Shown: positions 33,759-43,271, counted from the stretch's first letter. The stretch: DNA of 64,000 bases from Celeribacter baekdonensis (GCF_900102315.1 NZ_FNBL01000009.1:1-64000); one strand, 5' to 3'. The notes: a model not told the origin generated them from the letters alone. Program-made: numbers and translations.

Positions 33759-35483
33759 ATGAAATTCAACTTCAAATCCACCACAGCGGTGGTCGCGGCG
33801 CTGGCGTGTTTTGCAAGCCCGTCCTTCGCCGACATGGAGGCGGCAAAGGCATTCCTTGACGCTGAGATCGGCGATCTGTCTAGTCTCAGCCGTGCCGAAC
33901 AAGAACAAGAGATGCAGTGGTTTATCGACGCCGCCGCACCTTTTGCTGGCATGGACATCAAGGTCGTGTCGGAAACCATCGACACCCACAGCTATGAATC
34001 CAAGGTCCTGGCCGAGGCGTTCACCAAGATCACCGGCATCCAGATCACCCATGACCTGATCGGTGAAGGCGATGTTGTTGAAAAGCTGCAAACTCAGATG
34101 CAGTCGGGCGAAAACATCTATGACGCCTATATCAACGACTCTGATCTGATCGGCACGCATTGGCGCTATCAACAAGCGCGTAGCCTGACCGACTGGATGG
34201 CGAACGAGGGCAAGGATGTCACCAACCCCGGTCTTGATCTGACCGATTTCATCGGCACCCAGTTCACCACCGGCCCTGATGGCGAGCTGTATCAACTGCC
34301 CGACCAACAGTTCGCGAACCTGTACTGGTTCCGCTACGATTGGTTCAATGACGACAAGAACAAGGCCGATTTCAAGGCGAAATACGGCTACGACCTGGGT
34401 GTTCCGGTCAATTGGGCCGCGTATGAGGACATCGCCGAATTCTTCACGGGTCGTGATCTGAGCCATATGGGTATCGAAGGCGAAATCTTCGGCAATATGG
34501 ACTACGGCAAGAAAGACCCGAGCCTTGGCTGGCGCTACACCGATGCGTGGATGTCCATGGCGGGCATGGGCGATGTGGGTGAACCCAATGGCTTGCCGGT
34601 CGACGAATGGGGCATTCGTGTGAATGAACAGTCCCAGCCTGTCGGCGCCTGTATGACACGCGGCGGGGCGACCAACTCTCCTGCTGCGGTCTATGCCGTG
34701 GACAAGGCGATCAAATGGCTCAAGGACTATTCGCCGCCCTCAGCTCAAGGCATGACATTCTCTGAGGCGGGACCGGTCCCGGCGCAGGGCAATGTGGCGC
34801 AGCAGATGTTCTGGTACACCGCCTTTACTGCGGCGACCGTTCTACCTGACCTGCCCGTGATGAACGAGGATGGCACGCCGAAATGGCGCATGGCCCCTTC
34901 GCCGCACGGCGCCTACTGGGAAGACGGCATGAAGGTCGGTTATCAGGACGTGGGCTCCTGGACGCTGATGAAATCCACCCCTGTGGATCGCGCCAAGGCC
35001 GCGTGGCTCTATGCGCAGTTCGTCACCTCGAAAACCGTGGACGTGAAGAAAGCGCATGAGGGGCTGACCTTTATCCGCGAGTCCACGATCCAGCACCCGA
35101 GCTTCACCGAGCGCGCGCCCAAACTTGGCGGTCTGGTGGAATTCTACCGCTCGCCGGCCCGCATCCAGTGGTCGCCGACCGGCACCAACGTGCCTGACTA
35201 TCCGAAGCTTGCACAGCTGTGGTGGCAGAACATCGGTGACGCCATGTCGGGGTCCAAATCCACGCAAGAGGCGCTCGACGGTCTTTGCAGCGATATGGAA
35301 TCGGTCATGACCCGTATCGAACGCGCGGGCATTCAGGGCGACATCGGTCCCAAGATGAACCCCGAACAAGGTGCCGAGTATTGGCTGGAACAGCCGGGCG
35401 CACCCAAGCCCAAACTCGCGAACGAGCGTCAGGAACCCAAGACCGTCGCCTATGACGAGATGATCAAATCCTGGAGCAAATAA
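33759..35483 (+). CDS. glpV: Polyol-binding periplasmic protein GlpV-like
   Basis: At 574 residues this binding protein is much longer than the usual 400-430, as typical for GlpV. A signal peptide spans residues 1-24 (ACFASPSFA). The mature part contains LIGEGDVVEKLQTQMQSGENIYDAY and QLPDQQFANLYWFRYDWF, then tryptophan-rich blocks likely to line the polyol site. AGGGAGG precedes the ATG. A GC hairpin follows the stop, which often stabilises the abundant binding-protein message. Confidence 0.88.
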   Translation: MKFNFKSTTAVVAALACFASPSFADMEAAKAFLDAEIGDLSSLSRAEQEQEMQWFIDAAAPFAGMDIKVVSETIDTHSYESKVLAEAFTKITGIQITHDLIGEGDVVEKLQTQMQSGENIYDAYINDSDLIGTHWRYQQARSLTDWMANEGKDVTNPGLDLTDFIGTQFTTGPDGELYQLPDQQFANLYWFRYDWFNDDKNKADFKAKYGYDLGVPVNWAAYEDIAEFFTGRDLSHMGIEGEIFGNMDYGKKDPSLGWRYTDAWMSMAGMGDVGEPNGLPVDEWGIRVNEQSQPVGACMTRGGATNSPAAVYAVDKAIKWLKDYSPPSAQGMTFSEAGPVPAQGNVAQQMFWYTAFTAATVLPDLPVMNEDGTPKWRMAPSPHGAYWEDGMKVGYQDVGSWTLMKSTPVDRAKAAWLYAQFVTSKTVDVKKAHEGLTFIRESTIQHPSFTERAPKLGGLVEFYRSPARIQWSPTGTNVPDYPKLAQLWWQNIGDAMSGSKSTQEALDGLCSDMESVMTRIERAGIQGDIGPKMNPEQGAEYWLEQPGAPKPKLANERQEPKTVAYDEMIKSWSK

Positions 35484-35490
35484 CCCCTGC

Positions 35491-35517
35491 GGTCCGGCGG
35501 TCATGTGCCGCCGGGCC
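35491..35517 (+). terminator. GC hairpin after the glpV-like gene
   Basis: CCGGCGG (35494-35500) pairs with CCGCCGG (35508-35514), with a further GG/CC pair outside. No T-run follows, so partial termination or protection of the upstream message is more likely than full termination. Confidence 0.5.
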
Positions 35518-35575
35518 GGTCTACCCTGAAACCCGGTCGGCCGCTGTGGCACCGGAACCTTTTGGAGAAACTCAA

Positions 35576-37369
35576 ATGACTGATCCCAAGCCCCATATCG
35601 GCGACCTCGTGGCTGAAATGCTTGCCAAGTCCGGTGTCGAATATGTCTTCGGTATGCCGGGCGGGCAAACCACGGCCCTGCATGACGGAATTTCCCGACG
35701 CCAAGACCGGATAAAACACATCCTGATGCGCGATGAACGCAATGCCGCCTATGCCGCCGACGGCTACGCCCGGATCACCGGCAAGCCCGGCGTTTGCGAC
35801 GTGACAGTTGGACCCGGTTCCAACCTGTTGCCCGCCGGATTTTTTGAGGCACTGAACGCCTCTATCCCAATGCTGGGTATTATCGGGGAATTGCCGTTGG
35901 ACTGGTTGCCGCTGAAGGAAAAGGGCATCGCCAGCCAAGGCTACGATCAGCTCTCCTTTTTCAAAACCTGTTCGAAAGAGGCGTTTTTGGTGCCCTCCAT
36001 CGCCGCCCTGCCGGAACTGATCCGCACCTCGTTGCGTATCGCCACCGCACCGCGTCCCGGTCCTGTTGCCCTTATCATCCCTCACGACATCTTTGATGCC
36101 GATTGGGACATGGAAACCCTGCTGACCAATGTCGATGATCGCACCGTGCGCACGCCCTACCTGCGCTCAGTTGCGCCCCCCAGTGAAATCGACAAGGCGA
36201 TTGCCCTGATCAAAAAGGCCAAGCGCCCGGCGATGGTCTGCGGTGGCGGCGTGCATGGCGCAGATGCCTGCGACGAGGTGACCGCATTCGCCGACCGTCT
36301 GGGCGCGCTGGTGGTCACCAGCCTGTCGGGCAAGGGGTCCGTGCCCGAAACCCGCGACTATGTGGCGGGCGTACTCAACCCGCTTGGGTCTAAGGCGGCG
36401 ATTGATCTCGTCCCCGAGGCGGATTTGGTGATCTGGTGCGGGTCCAAGGTGAGCCAGAACACGGGCATGAACTGGTCTTTGCCCACACCAGAACAGGCCA
36501 CCATAACCATCGACTTCGATCCGCTTGAACATGGCCGCACCTTCCGACCCACAGTGCCGCTTTTGGGCGATGTGCGCAGCATGGTTCAGGCGCTGGATGC
36601 CGCCCTTGGCGAAAGCCGCGCGGACGCCAACCCGGAGTGGATGGCCCGCATTGCCGAGGTCAAGGCCGAGTGCGACAAAGTTAAGGCGGCTGAAATGGCA
36701 TCGGACCAAATTCCGGTTTTGCCACCGCGCGTCATGGCCGAACTCGACAAACGCTTGGGTGAAAAGGACATCGTGGTCTCGGATGCGTCCTTTTCGGCCG
36801 GGTGGATTTCTGGCTATCTGCCCGCCCGCCAAACCGGGCGAAAATTCGTCTTTGCCCGTGGGCAAGGGGGTCTTGGCTATTCGGTTCCCGGTGCCATCGG
36901 TGTTGCGTCGGTCATCGAAGAGGGCGGGCATGTTGTGACACTGGCTGGCGACGGTGCATTTTCCTACACCATTGGCGAACTGGCCACGCAGGCGCAGTAC
37001 GACATGCCAATCATCAATATCGTGATCAACAACGGCACATTGGGCTGGATTCAGCTGTGGCAGGAAATCTTTTTCAAGAACCCGCAATCCTGCGCATTGG
37101 AAAAGCAGGGTTACGTTCCCGGATATGCGGCGGCGGCGGCAGGCCTTGGGTTGAAAGGCATCTATGTTGAAAAGCCCGACGACATCGGCAAGGCGCTGGA
37201 CGAGGCCTTTGCCCATGACGGACCCTCGGTTGTTGAGGTGCGGATCGACGACCGCGCCACGCCGATCCATTCCTTCAAGCGCCGTATGCGTGAACCCGAA
37301 GACAAGCCACGCCCGCGGCCCGGCACGGTCTACAAGCTGCGCGAATGGAAGGTCTCTCCGGATCTGTAA
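35576..37369 (+). CDS. Thiamine-diphosphate-dependent enzyme, acetolactate-synthase family
   Basis: The 597-residue protein has the three-domain ThDP layout: a pyrimidine-binding domain with the catalytic glutamate in RDERNAAYAADGYARITG, a central domain (about residues 200-340), and a diphosphate-binding domain with the GDGAFSYTIGELATQAQYDM to INN motif. The family includes acetolactate synthase, glyoxylate carboligase and related lyases. No small regulatory subunit gene lies nearby, so this is probably a catabolic enzyme. It sits 92 bases after the module 1 importer on the same strand, which suggests it acts on a product of that pathway. Start ATG 35576 follows TTGGAGAAA. Confidence 0.8.
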   Translation: MTDPKPHIGDLVAEMLAKSGVEYVFGMPGGQTTALHDGISRRQDRIKHILMRDERNAAYAADGYARITGKPGVCDVTVGPGSNLLPAGFFEALNASIPMLGIIGELPLDWLPLKEKGIASQGYDQLSFFKTCSKEAFLVPSIAALPELIRTSLRIATAPRPGPVALIIPHDIFDADWDMETLLTNVDDRTVRTPYLRSVAPPSEIDKAIALIKKAKRPAMVCGGGVHGADACDEVTAFADRLGALVVTSLSGKGSVPETRDYVAGVLNPLGSKAAIDLVPEADLVIWCGSKVSQNTGMNWSLPTPEQATITIDFDPLEHGRTFRPTVPLLGDVRSMVQALDAALGESRADANPEWMARIAEVKAECDKVKAAEMASDQIPVLPPRVMAELDKRLGEKDIVVSDASFSAGWISGYLPARQTGRKFVFARGQGGLGYSVPGAIGVASVIEEGGHVVTLAGDGAFSYTIGELATQAQYDMPIINIVINNGTLGWIQLWQEIFFKNPQSCALEKQGYVPGYAAAAAGLGLKGIYVEKPDDIGKALDEAFAHDGPSVVEVRIDDRATPIHSFKRRMREPEDKPRPRPGTVYKLREWKVSPDL

Positions 37370-37423
37370 GGATACTCCAGCGCCAGTTCAGAAAACCATG
37401 TCGCTTGACGCTATGGGGACGAA

Positions 37424-37445
37424 GGGCGGGGGATCTCCTCCGCCC
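37424..37445 (+). terminator. GC hairpin after the ThDP enzyme gene
   Basis: GGGCGG (37424-37429) and CCGCCC (37440-37445) form a stem extended by GG/CC pairs inside. It lies in the 263-bp gap before the phosphatase gene, without a clear T-run. It may mark the end of the module 1 transcript. Confidence 0.4.
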
Positions 37446-37632
37446 TATGTGGATTGCGCCTGCGGACACGGCCCTCCTGACCTGATCGCGCATTTGCGGG
37501 TCTTTCTGGCACGATCGTGAGATTTTTTGGGGTGGCGGGCGTTGGAAGTCGGATTGAAAACACGCTAAACCTCTGACCAAGTCGCGCCTTTGGGTCTGCG
37601 GTTTGTCCTCGCACCAGTAAAAGGGTCAGCTG

Positions 37633-38406
37633 ATGTTTAAGCGTTTGTTTCCTCGCCGTCGGTCGGTCGATGCGCCGCCCGTTCACCGCTTTGACGGTCT
37701 TCCGCCGAGGCCGGAGGAAAGTCTTGTGGTTGTCGGGGACATTCATGGTCAGTTGAAATGCTTGGATGCCATGATCGACATGCTGATGGAAAAAGCACCC
37801 TCCGCCCGTTGGGTGTTTGTCGGTGATTTCGTGGATCGGGGGGAGCAGAGCGCCGAGGTTTTGGAGCGGTTGCGCGGCCTTGAAGCGGCCCGCCCAAACA
37901 CGGTTTTCATCATGGGCAACCACGAAGAAATGATGCTGTCCTTTTTGCAAGACCCGGAAAGCACGGGCAACCGATGGATGCGGCACGGTGGCTTGCAGAC
38001 TATGGCCAGCTATGGTGCGTTTCGCCTGAGTGAACACAATGCTCCTGAGGCTTTGCGGCAGGCCAGAGATCAGCTTTTGGAGCTTCTGCCGGAGGGTTTG
38101 GAGGCATGGCTCAATGAGCGTCCGGGCCTGTTTCAAAGTGGGAATGTCGCGGTGGTTCACGCAGGCGCGGATCCGGCGAAGCCAATAACAGATCAAAAGA
38201 CGCAGAGCCTCAGATGGGGGCATGTGCGATTTGGGCAGGTCCCGCGCCAAGATGGGCTTTGGGTCGTGCATGGCCACACCATTGTCGACATGCCGAAAGA
38301 GAGCAATGGTGTGATTTCAATCGACACAGGGGCCTATGCCACAGGGCGTTTGACGGCGGTTCACATCACCGAAAGCACCACCGAGTTCCTGCAAACACGC
38401 GGATAA
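37633..38406 (+). CDS. PPP-family metallophosphatase (serine/threonine phosphatase-like)
   Basis: The 257-residue protein has the complete calcineurin-like signature: GDIHG, GDFVDRG, GNHEE, HAGAD and VHGHT. Bacterial members are protein phosphatases of lambda/PrpA type or diadenosine-tetraphosphate hydrolases. The N-terminus is Arg-rich with no signal peptide, so it is cytoplasmic. It stands alone between the two polyol modules, transcribed the same way. Its substrate cannot be read from the sequence. Confidence 0.85.
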   Translation: MFKRLFPRRRSVDAPPVHRFDGLPPRPEESLVVVGDIHGQLKCLDAMIDMLMEKAPSARWVFVGDFVDRGEQSAEVLERLRGLEAARPNTVFIMGNHEEMMLSFLQDPESTGNRWMRHGGLQTMASYGAFRLSEHNAPEALRQARDQLLELLPEGLEAWLNERPGLFQSGNVAVVHAGADPAKPITDQKTQSLRWGHVRFGQVPRQDGLWVVHGHTIVDMPKESNGVISIDTGAYATGRLTAVHITESTTEFLQTRG

Positions 38407-38741
38407 ACAGGCCCTGCGGTACGTTTTTGATCTTTCTTTTGAGACTCGGCGTAAGGCCGAAACGCTTTAAGGTAGGGTCAAGCGATGTGTCTCAGTCTTT
38501 GCTGCCGATTGATATGGTCGCCCGCTGATTTGCCTCCGAGCATCCGCATCACGGGAGGTGAGGGCGCAAATGATTATGCCAAGTATTTGATTTATTGAGA
38601 AAGTGTGTCTCTAACGGATCGCGGATTGAACGGGCGACGTCTTTTTGATGTCCGGTGTTTCAGCAATGCACTGCGCAGTATTTTGTTTATTTTTTGTAAA
38701 GTGGTATTTACAAAAAATAAAAAATAGGCTGTTCTCTCCTC
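38407..38741 (+). promoter_or_regulatory. 335-bp regulatory region before module 2
   Basis: No gene is seen here. The last 60 bases are strikingly AT-rich compared with the surroundings and contain the perfect inverted repeat listed separately. The region must hold the promoter of the module 2 operon that starts at 38742. Confidence 0.5.
38686..38721. promoter_or_regulatory. 15-bp perfect inverted repeat, candidate operator of module 2
   Basis: TTTATTTTTTGTAAA (38686-38700) and TTTACAAAAAATAAA (38707-38721) are exact reverse complements around GTGGTA. The repeat ends 20 bases before the ATG at 38742. Because the arms lack GC and the loop is short it is more likely a protein-binding site than a terminator, although its T/A symmetry could also support transcript ending. 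The SorC-type regulator at the end of the same operon is the natural candidate binder. Confidence 0.6.
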
Positions 38742-40430
38742 ATGAAACACAATAGCGCCACACACTCTCCGCCCCCGCCCTTGCGTTCCACCAGCAAGGA
38801 ACGACTTGCTGTGTTGCAGGAACCGGATGTTTTGATTCTTGGCGGCGGAGTAAACGGTGTGGCCACGCTGCGCGATTTGGCGCTCAACGGGGTGTCCTGC
38901 GTGCTGATAGATGCGCATGATTTCTGTCAGGGCGCGAGCAGCGCATCAAGCCGCATGGCGCATGGTGGGCTACGCTATCTGGAGGGGCGCGAATTTCGAC
39001 TTGTGGCGGAATCTGCCCGCGAACGAAACCGCCTGATCGCCCATGCCGGACATCTTGTGAAACCGCTGGAAATTGTCGTGCCGCTTGAGCATCTTTTGGG
39101 CGGCTTCGCCCGCGCAGTGCTGCGGTTTTTGGGCTTTACCCGCTTTGGGGGCCCGCTCTCCTTGGCGGCCTTGGAGGGCGCGCTGCGGCTTTACGAAGCC
39201 TTCGGTCGTCGCGAGCACCCGCTGCCAAATCATAAAACCGTGTTGCGCCGCGCCCATTTCCCGAAAGGCCTGCGCCCCCAAACCCGTGCCGTGGCGGCCT
39301 ATTTTGACGGTCAGATCACCCAGCCCGAAGGGTTGATGTTTGAAATGCTCCGCGAGGCCATGGGGCAGGGGCCACGGGTTGCGGCGCTCAATCATGTGAA
39401 CTGGCACAAAGACGGGGACATGATCATCATCACGGATCGGTTTGATGCCACGCAATACCGTATGACCCCAAAGGTGATCGTGAACGCCACCGGCGCATGG
39501 ATCGACGATGTGAACGCCAAACTTGGTGGCAAGACGCAGTATCTGCGCGGCGTCAAAGGCGCGCATTTGGTGTTGGATCACTCCGCACTGCATCAGCGCA
39601 TGGCTGGGCGCGCCTTTTATTTTGACGACGGCACCGGGCGGATGATCATCACGCTGCCTGTAGGTGAAAACATCCTCGTCGGGACCACAGAAGTGGAGAC
39701 CAAGGATGCAGAAGACCGCGCCATTTCAGAGACCGAGATTGCCTATCTTCTGCGCGCCATTGACGGGCTTTTCACCGACATTTCGGTGGATCGGAGCCAT
39801 ATCGTGTCGATGACAACCGGCATTCGTCCCCTGCGCGATGGTGGCGGATCGGCCACCAGTGCGGCGCGTGATCATGCGCTTGAAGAGGATCGTTTTCCCG
39901 GCTGTGCGGTTCCGGTTTTGTCACTTGTGGGTGGCAAATGGACGACCTTTCGGGCCTTTGGCGAAGAGGCCGCGGATCGTGTGCTGAAACGGCTTGGCCG
40001 GACCCGCACCATGTCCACCGCGCAGCGCACCTATCCCGGTGCCGCGCCTTTCGCGCGCAATGCTCTGACGGTTCCAAAGGAGATCGCCACACGTCTGGTC
40101 GCCCGCTATGGCGCTTTGGCCCAAGAGGTCGCGCCGCTTTGTGTGGGGCCGGGAAGCATGGCTTTGGCCGGGGCACCGAGCTATTGCCGGGGTGAAATCA
40201 TCTGGGCCATTCGTGCCCGCGCCGCTTGTTGCATCGAAGATTTGGTGCTGCGGCGGACCCAACTGAGCCTGGGTCATGGGTTACAGCGCGAGACACTTTA
40301 TGACCTCGCCGAAATTTTGGCACAGGAAGCGGGCCGCGATCCCAAAGACTTGGCTGCGGAGATCGCCGCCGTGTTGGAGGACCCGCGCCTGATGGGAACG
40401 CGCGCCCAGCTTCAGGAGAATGTCGCATGA
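38742..40430 (+). CDS. GlpD-like FAD-dependent polyol-phosphate dehydrogenase (module 2)
   Basis: The 562-residue protein is a clear relative of the enzyme at 25850: GGGVNGVATLRDLALNGV, RMAHGGLRYLEGREF, VIVNATGAWIDDVNAK, and GGKWTTFRAFGEEAADRVL. It should oxidise a polyol phosphate to a keto-phosphate at the membrane. The start has no good ribosome site, and the coding region begins just behind an AT-rich operator-like repeat. Its end overlaps the kinase start by ATGA, so the two are made together. Confidence 0.87.
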   Translation: MKHNSATHSPPPPLRSTSKERLAVLQEPDVLILGGGVNGVATLRDLALNGVSCVLIDAHDFCQGASSASSRMAHGGLRYLEGREFRLVAESARERNRLIAHAGHLVKPLEIVVPLEHLLGGFARAVLRFLGFTRFGGPLSLAALEGALRLYEAFGRREHPLPNHKTVLRRAHFPKGLRPQTRAVAAYFDGQITQPEGLMFEMLREAMGQGPRVAALNHVNWHKDGDMIIITDRFDATQYRMTPKVIVNATGAWIDDVNAKLGGKTQYLRGVKGAHLVLDHSALHQRMAGRAFYFDDGTGRMIITLPVGENILVGTTEVETKDAEDRAISETEIAYLLRAIDGLFTDISVDRSHIVSMTTGIRPLRDGGGSATSAARDHALEEDRFPGCAVPVLSLVGGKWTTFRAFGEEAADRVLKRLGRTRTMSTAQRTYPGAAPFARNALTVPKEIATRLVARYGALAQEVAPLCVGPGSMALAGAPSYCRGEIIWAIRARAACCIEDLVLRRTQLSLGHGLQRETLYDLAEILAQEAGRDPKDLAAEIAAVLEDPRLMGTRAQLQENVA

Positions 40431-41911
40431 GCGGTGAAATCCTCATTTCAATCGACGCAGGCGGCACGGCGGTCAAGGTCGTGGCCTATGATCTGATGGG
40501 CGCCGAGATTGCCATTGAAACCGCGGATGTGCCCACGGATCACCACCCGGATGGGCGGGTCGAGCGCGAGGTCGAGGCCTTTTGGGCCGGCACCACGTCG
40601 GCGTTGCGGCGGCTTACGGCGCATTGCGCCGGGCGCGAGATTCTCGCCGTCGGCTGCACCGGATTTGGCAATGGCATTTTCCTCTTGGACGAGGAGGGGC
40701 GTGGCACACGTCCGGGCATCGTGTCTGTCGATCACCGCGCCCAACCTTTGGTGGAGGAACTGGCCGCCTCCGGGCGCGCCACTGAAATTTCCGCACAGAC
40801 CGGGCACAGGTTGTGGGGTGGTCAAACCTTGATGCAGCTGGCGTATTTGGCACGGACCGAACCCGAGGTCATGACGCGCACGCGGTGGGCTTTGGCCTGT
40901 AAAGACGTGATCCGGTTCCGCCTGACCGGGGAGGCTTTGAGCGACCCGACGGAGGCCAGTGGCGGCGGGTTGATGGACGTGGCTACGGGGACCTATGCGC
41001 AGCCTGTCTTTGAGGAACTCGGGCTTGCGCCTCATGCGCATCTTTTGCCGCCCATCGTGGCCAGCGACGGCGTGGCCGGGCGGGTGTCGCGCCGGGCCGC
41101 TGAGGAAACCGGGCTGCCCGAGGGCACGCCGGTGGCGGGGTCGATGATGGATGTGGCTGCCAGCTCTCTGGGCGCAGGAGCCGTGGATGCGCCAATTTTG
41201 ACAATGATTGCCGGGACTTGGTCGATCAACAGTCTGGAAAGCGGTCCCCCAAAAGGCACAGACACGCCGATCCTGAACATGCTTTATCGCGGCGGGAATC
41301 GTCGATTGATTGCCGAGGGTAGCCCCTGTTCCGCCGCCAATCTGGGTTGGTTTCTGGATCACGCCATGGGCGGGCGCGTGTCCGTGGCCGAGGCCAATAG
41401 ATTGGTTGCCAACAGCCCGGTTGAAACCCGGCGTTGTCAGTTTTTGCCCTATGTTTTCGGTCCAGACCCGCTGCGTGGGACCTTTGTCGATCTGGGCGCG
41501 AGCGATGATTTGGGGACAATGCTACGGGCGATCTTTGAAGGGGTGGTGTTTCAGGCGCGGCGTCACGCGGAGGATGTCGTCAGGGTTGCAGGTCAGCCGT
41601 TTCCAGAGACGATCCGCCTTGCGGGCGGCGCGTCGAAATCACCGGTCTGGGCACAGGTGTTTGCCGATGTCTGCCAACGCAACGTGGAGGCGGTGCGCGC
41701 CTCTGAAGTGGGCGCATTGGGCGCGGCGATCTGTGCCGCTGTCGCCTGTGGCGCTTATGCCGATTTGGCCGAAGCCGCGGCGCAGATGACAGGAGTGGCC
41801 CACACACACCGACCCGATCCGGCATTGGGGGCGTTTTACGAAAAGAGGTTTCACAGTTTTTGCAGGCTCGATCATGGGCTGGCAGCGCTGTTGGAGGAGG
41901 AGAACCCGTAA
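40427..41911 (+). CDS. FGGY-family carbohydrate kinase (module 2)
   Basis: The 494-residue kinase begins ISIDAGGTAVKVVAYD and has IRLAGGASKSPVWAQVFADVC and VGALGAAICAAVACG near its end. Like the module 1 kinase it lacks the glycerol-kinase signature and has the same VPTDHHPDGRVEREVEAFW-type early block. The two kinases are divergent copies of one type, presumably with different polyol substrates. It is coupled to the dehydrogenase and followed after 40 bases by the importer genes. Confidence 0.87.
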   Translation: MSGEILISIDAGGTAVKVVAYDLMGAEIAIETADVPTDHHPDGRVEREVEAFWAGTTSALRRLTAHCAGREILAVGCTGFGNGIFLLDEEGRGTRPGIVSVDHRAQPLVEELAASGRATEISAQTGHRLWGGQTLMQLAYLARTEPEVMTRTRWALACKDVIRFRLTGEALSDPTEASGGGLMDVATGTYAQPVFEELGLAPHAHLLPPIVASDGVAGRVSRRAAEETGLPEGTPVAGSMMDVAASSLGAGAVDAPILTMIAGTWSINSLESGPPKGTDTPILNMLYRGGNRRLIAEGSPCSAANLGWFLDHAMGGRVSVAEANRLVANSPVETRRCQFLPYVFGPDPLRGTFVDLGASDDLGTMLRAIFEGVVFQARRHAEDVVRVAGQPFPETIRLAGGASKSPVWAQVFADVCQRNVEAVRASEVGALGAAICAAVACGAYADLAEAAAQMTGVAHTHRPDPALGAFYEKRFHSFCRLDHGLAALLEEENP

Positions 41912-41951
41912 CCGGGTCAGACGTTCAAAAAAACACCAGGGAGGAAAGAAA

Positions 41952-43229
41952 ATGCGAAAGACACATCTTTTGTTTGGAACGGCGCTCTGTGCGCTGGCCA
42001 CACAAGGCTATGCGCAGGATGCTATGGCCTGTAAAGGCACATTGCCCGCGCTCAATGTGATTGCTCAGGGGATGCCTGCAGTCACCGCACTTGATGCGCA
42101 TCTGTCTGAATTCAATGATAAATGGGGCACTGAGGTCAAAATCACCATGCTCGGTGAAAACGAGCGGCGCGCCAAAGCGCGCTTGGATGCCTCGACCGGG
42201 GCGGGATCTTATCAGGTGGTCTATATCGACGAGGCCAACTTGGCCGAATATGTCTCGGCCGATTGGATTTATCCGCTCGCCGATGTGGTGCCCGAAAGCT
42301 ACGATTTGGCCGATTTCCGCACCGATCTGAGCAATGTCGCCACGGTCGACGGCGTGCAATATTTCGCGCCTTTCGTGGGCGGTGGCGACGTCATGATGTA
42401 CCGCAAAGACCTGTTAGAGGCCAAAGGCATTGCCGTGCCGACAACACTTGATGAGCTGGTTGCGGCGGTCAAGGCGCTCAACGATCCTGAGGGGGGAGTC
42501 TACGGTTGGTCGGCACGCGGGCAACGCGGTTCTGGCATGAATGTGTGGCGCTGGACGCCGTTTTTCCGGGCCGAAGGTGGCGAATGGCTTGACGGTGATA
42601 TGCCTGCGTTCAACTCTGCGGCAGGCGTGAAAGCGACCGAGGTTTACATGGATATGATGCAATCCTCACCTCCCGGCGTGGCGACGTTCAACTGGTCCGA
42701 TTCCGTTGAGGCGTTTCGTGGGGGTCAGGTGGCGATCTTGATCGAATCCGATGTGTTTGGCCCATGGATGGAAGACCCGGAAAAGTCGTCCATCGTTGGC
42801 AAAGTCGGCTACGCACCGCCGCCTGATCCGCTGCCATCGGCAGGCTGGTCGCATGGCTGGGCCGTGTCGAAATCCGGCGCTGCGGAAGACTGTGCCAAAA
42901 CAATCGCGGGCGATTTTGTCGGCTGGGCCACTTCGAAAGAGATGGAACAAAACCGGCTTGCTGCCGGGATTGCCTCCGACATTGGCCGTGTGTCTACCTT
43001 GCAAAGCGATGGGTTCAAAGCCCTCGTGCCGCAAGAGTACATTGATGCGCTTTTGGACACGGGTCCGAAAACCAGCCTGTTGATCATGGCAAGCCCGGTG
43101 TGGCCGGAAATCGGTGATACGCTTGGCCTGACGCTTGAGGAACTCTTTGCGGGCACCCGTGACGATGTTCAGGCGGCCTTGGATGAAGCTGCGTTTTTCG
43201 CCGAAGAAAGCCTGATGCGCGTCAAATAA
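41952..43229 (+). CDS. Sugar/polyol ABC transporter substrate-binding protein (module 2)
   Basis: The 425-residue family-1 binding protein has a signal peptide (about residues 1-21, TQGYAQ) and blocks of the polyol/mannitol-binding group such as FAPFVGGGDVMMYRKDLLEAKGI and AGWSHGWAVSKSGAAEDCAK. AGGGAGGAAAG precedes the ATG at 41952. It delivers the substrate to the two permeases behind the hairpin at 43241. Confidence 0.87.
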   Translation: MRKTHLLFGTALCALATQGYAQDAMACKGTLPALNVIAQGMPAVTALDAHLSEFNDKWGTEVKITMLGENERRAKARLDASTGAGSYQVVYIDEANLAEYVSADWIYPLADVVPESYDLADFRTDLSNVATVDGVQYFAPFVGGGDVMMYRKDLLEAKGIAVPTTLDELVAAVKALNDPEGGVYGWSARGQRGSGMNVWRWTPFFRAEGGEWLDGDMPAFNSAAGVKATEVYMDMMQSSPPGVATFNWSDSVEAFRGGQVAILIESDVFGPWMEDPEKSSIVGKVGYAPPPDPLPSAGWSHGWAVSKSGAAEDCAKTIAGDFVGWATSKEMEQNRLAAGIASDIGRVSTLQSDGFKALVPQEYIDALLDTGPKTSLLIMASPVWPEIGDTLGLTLEELFAGTRDDVQAALDEAAFFAEESLMRVK

Positions 43230-43240
43230 CGCCGTCTCTT

Positions 43241-43271
43241 GCCGCCGCGCAGATATGATCTATGCGGCGGC
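43241..43271 (+). terminator. Hairpin between binding protein and permease genes
   Basis: GCCGCCGC (43241-43248) pairs exactly with GCGGCGGC (43264-43271), and the interior AGAT/ATCT can extend the stem. TCCCTTTT follows. It probably attenuates transcription so that binding protein is made in excess over permease. Confidence 0.65.

Noticed and set aside
35576-37369. Calling the ThDP enzyme biosynthetic acetolactate synthase (ilvB)
   Set aside because: There is no small-subunit gene beside it, it is associated with an importer operon, and its family motifs are shared by several other ThDP enzymes.
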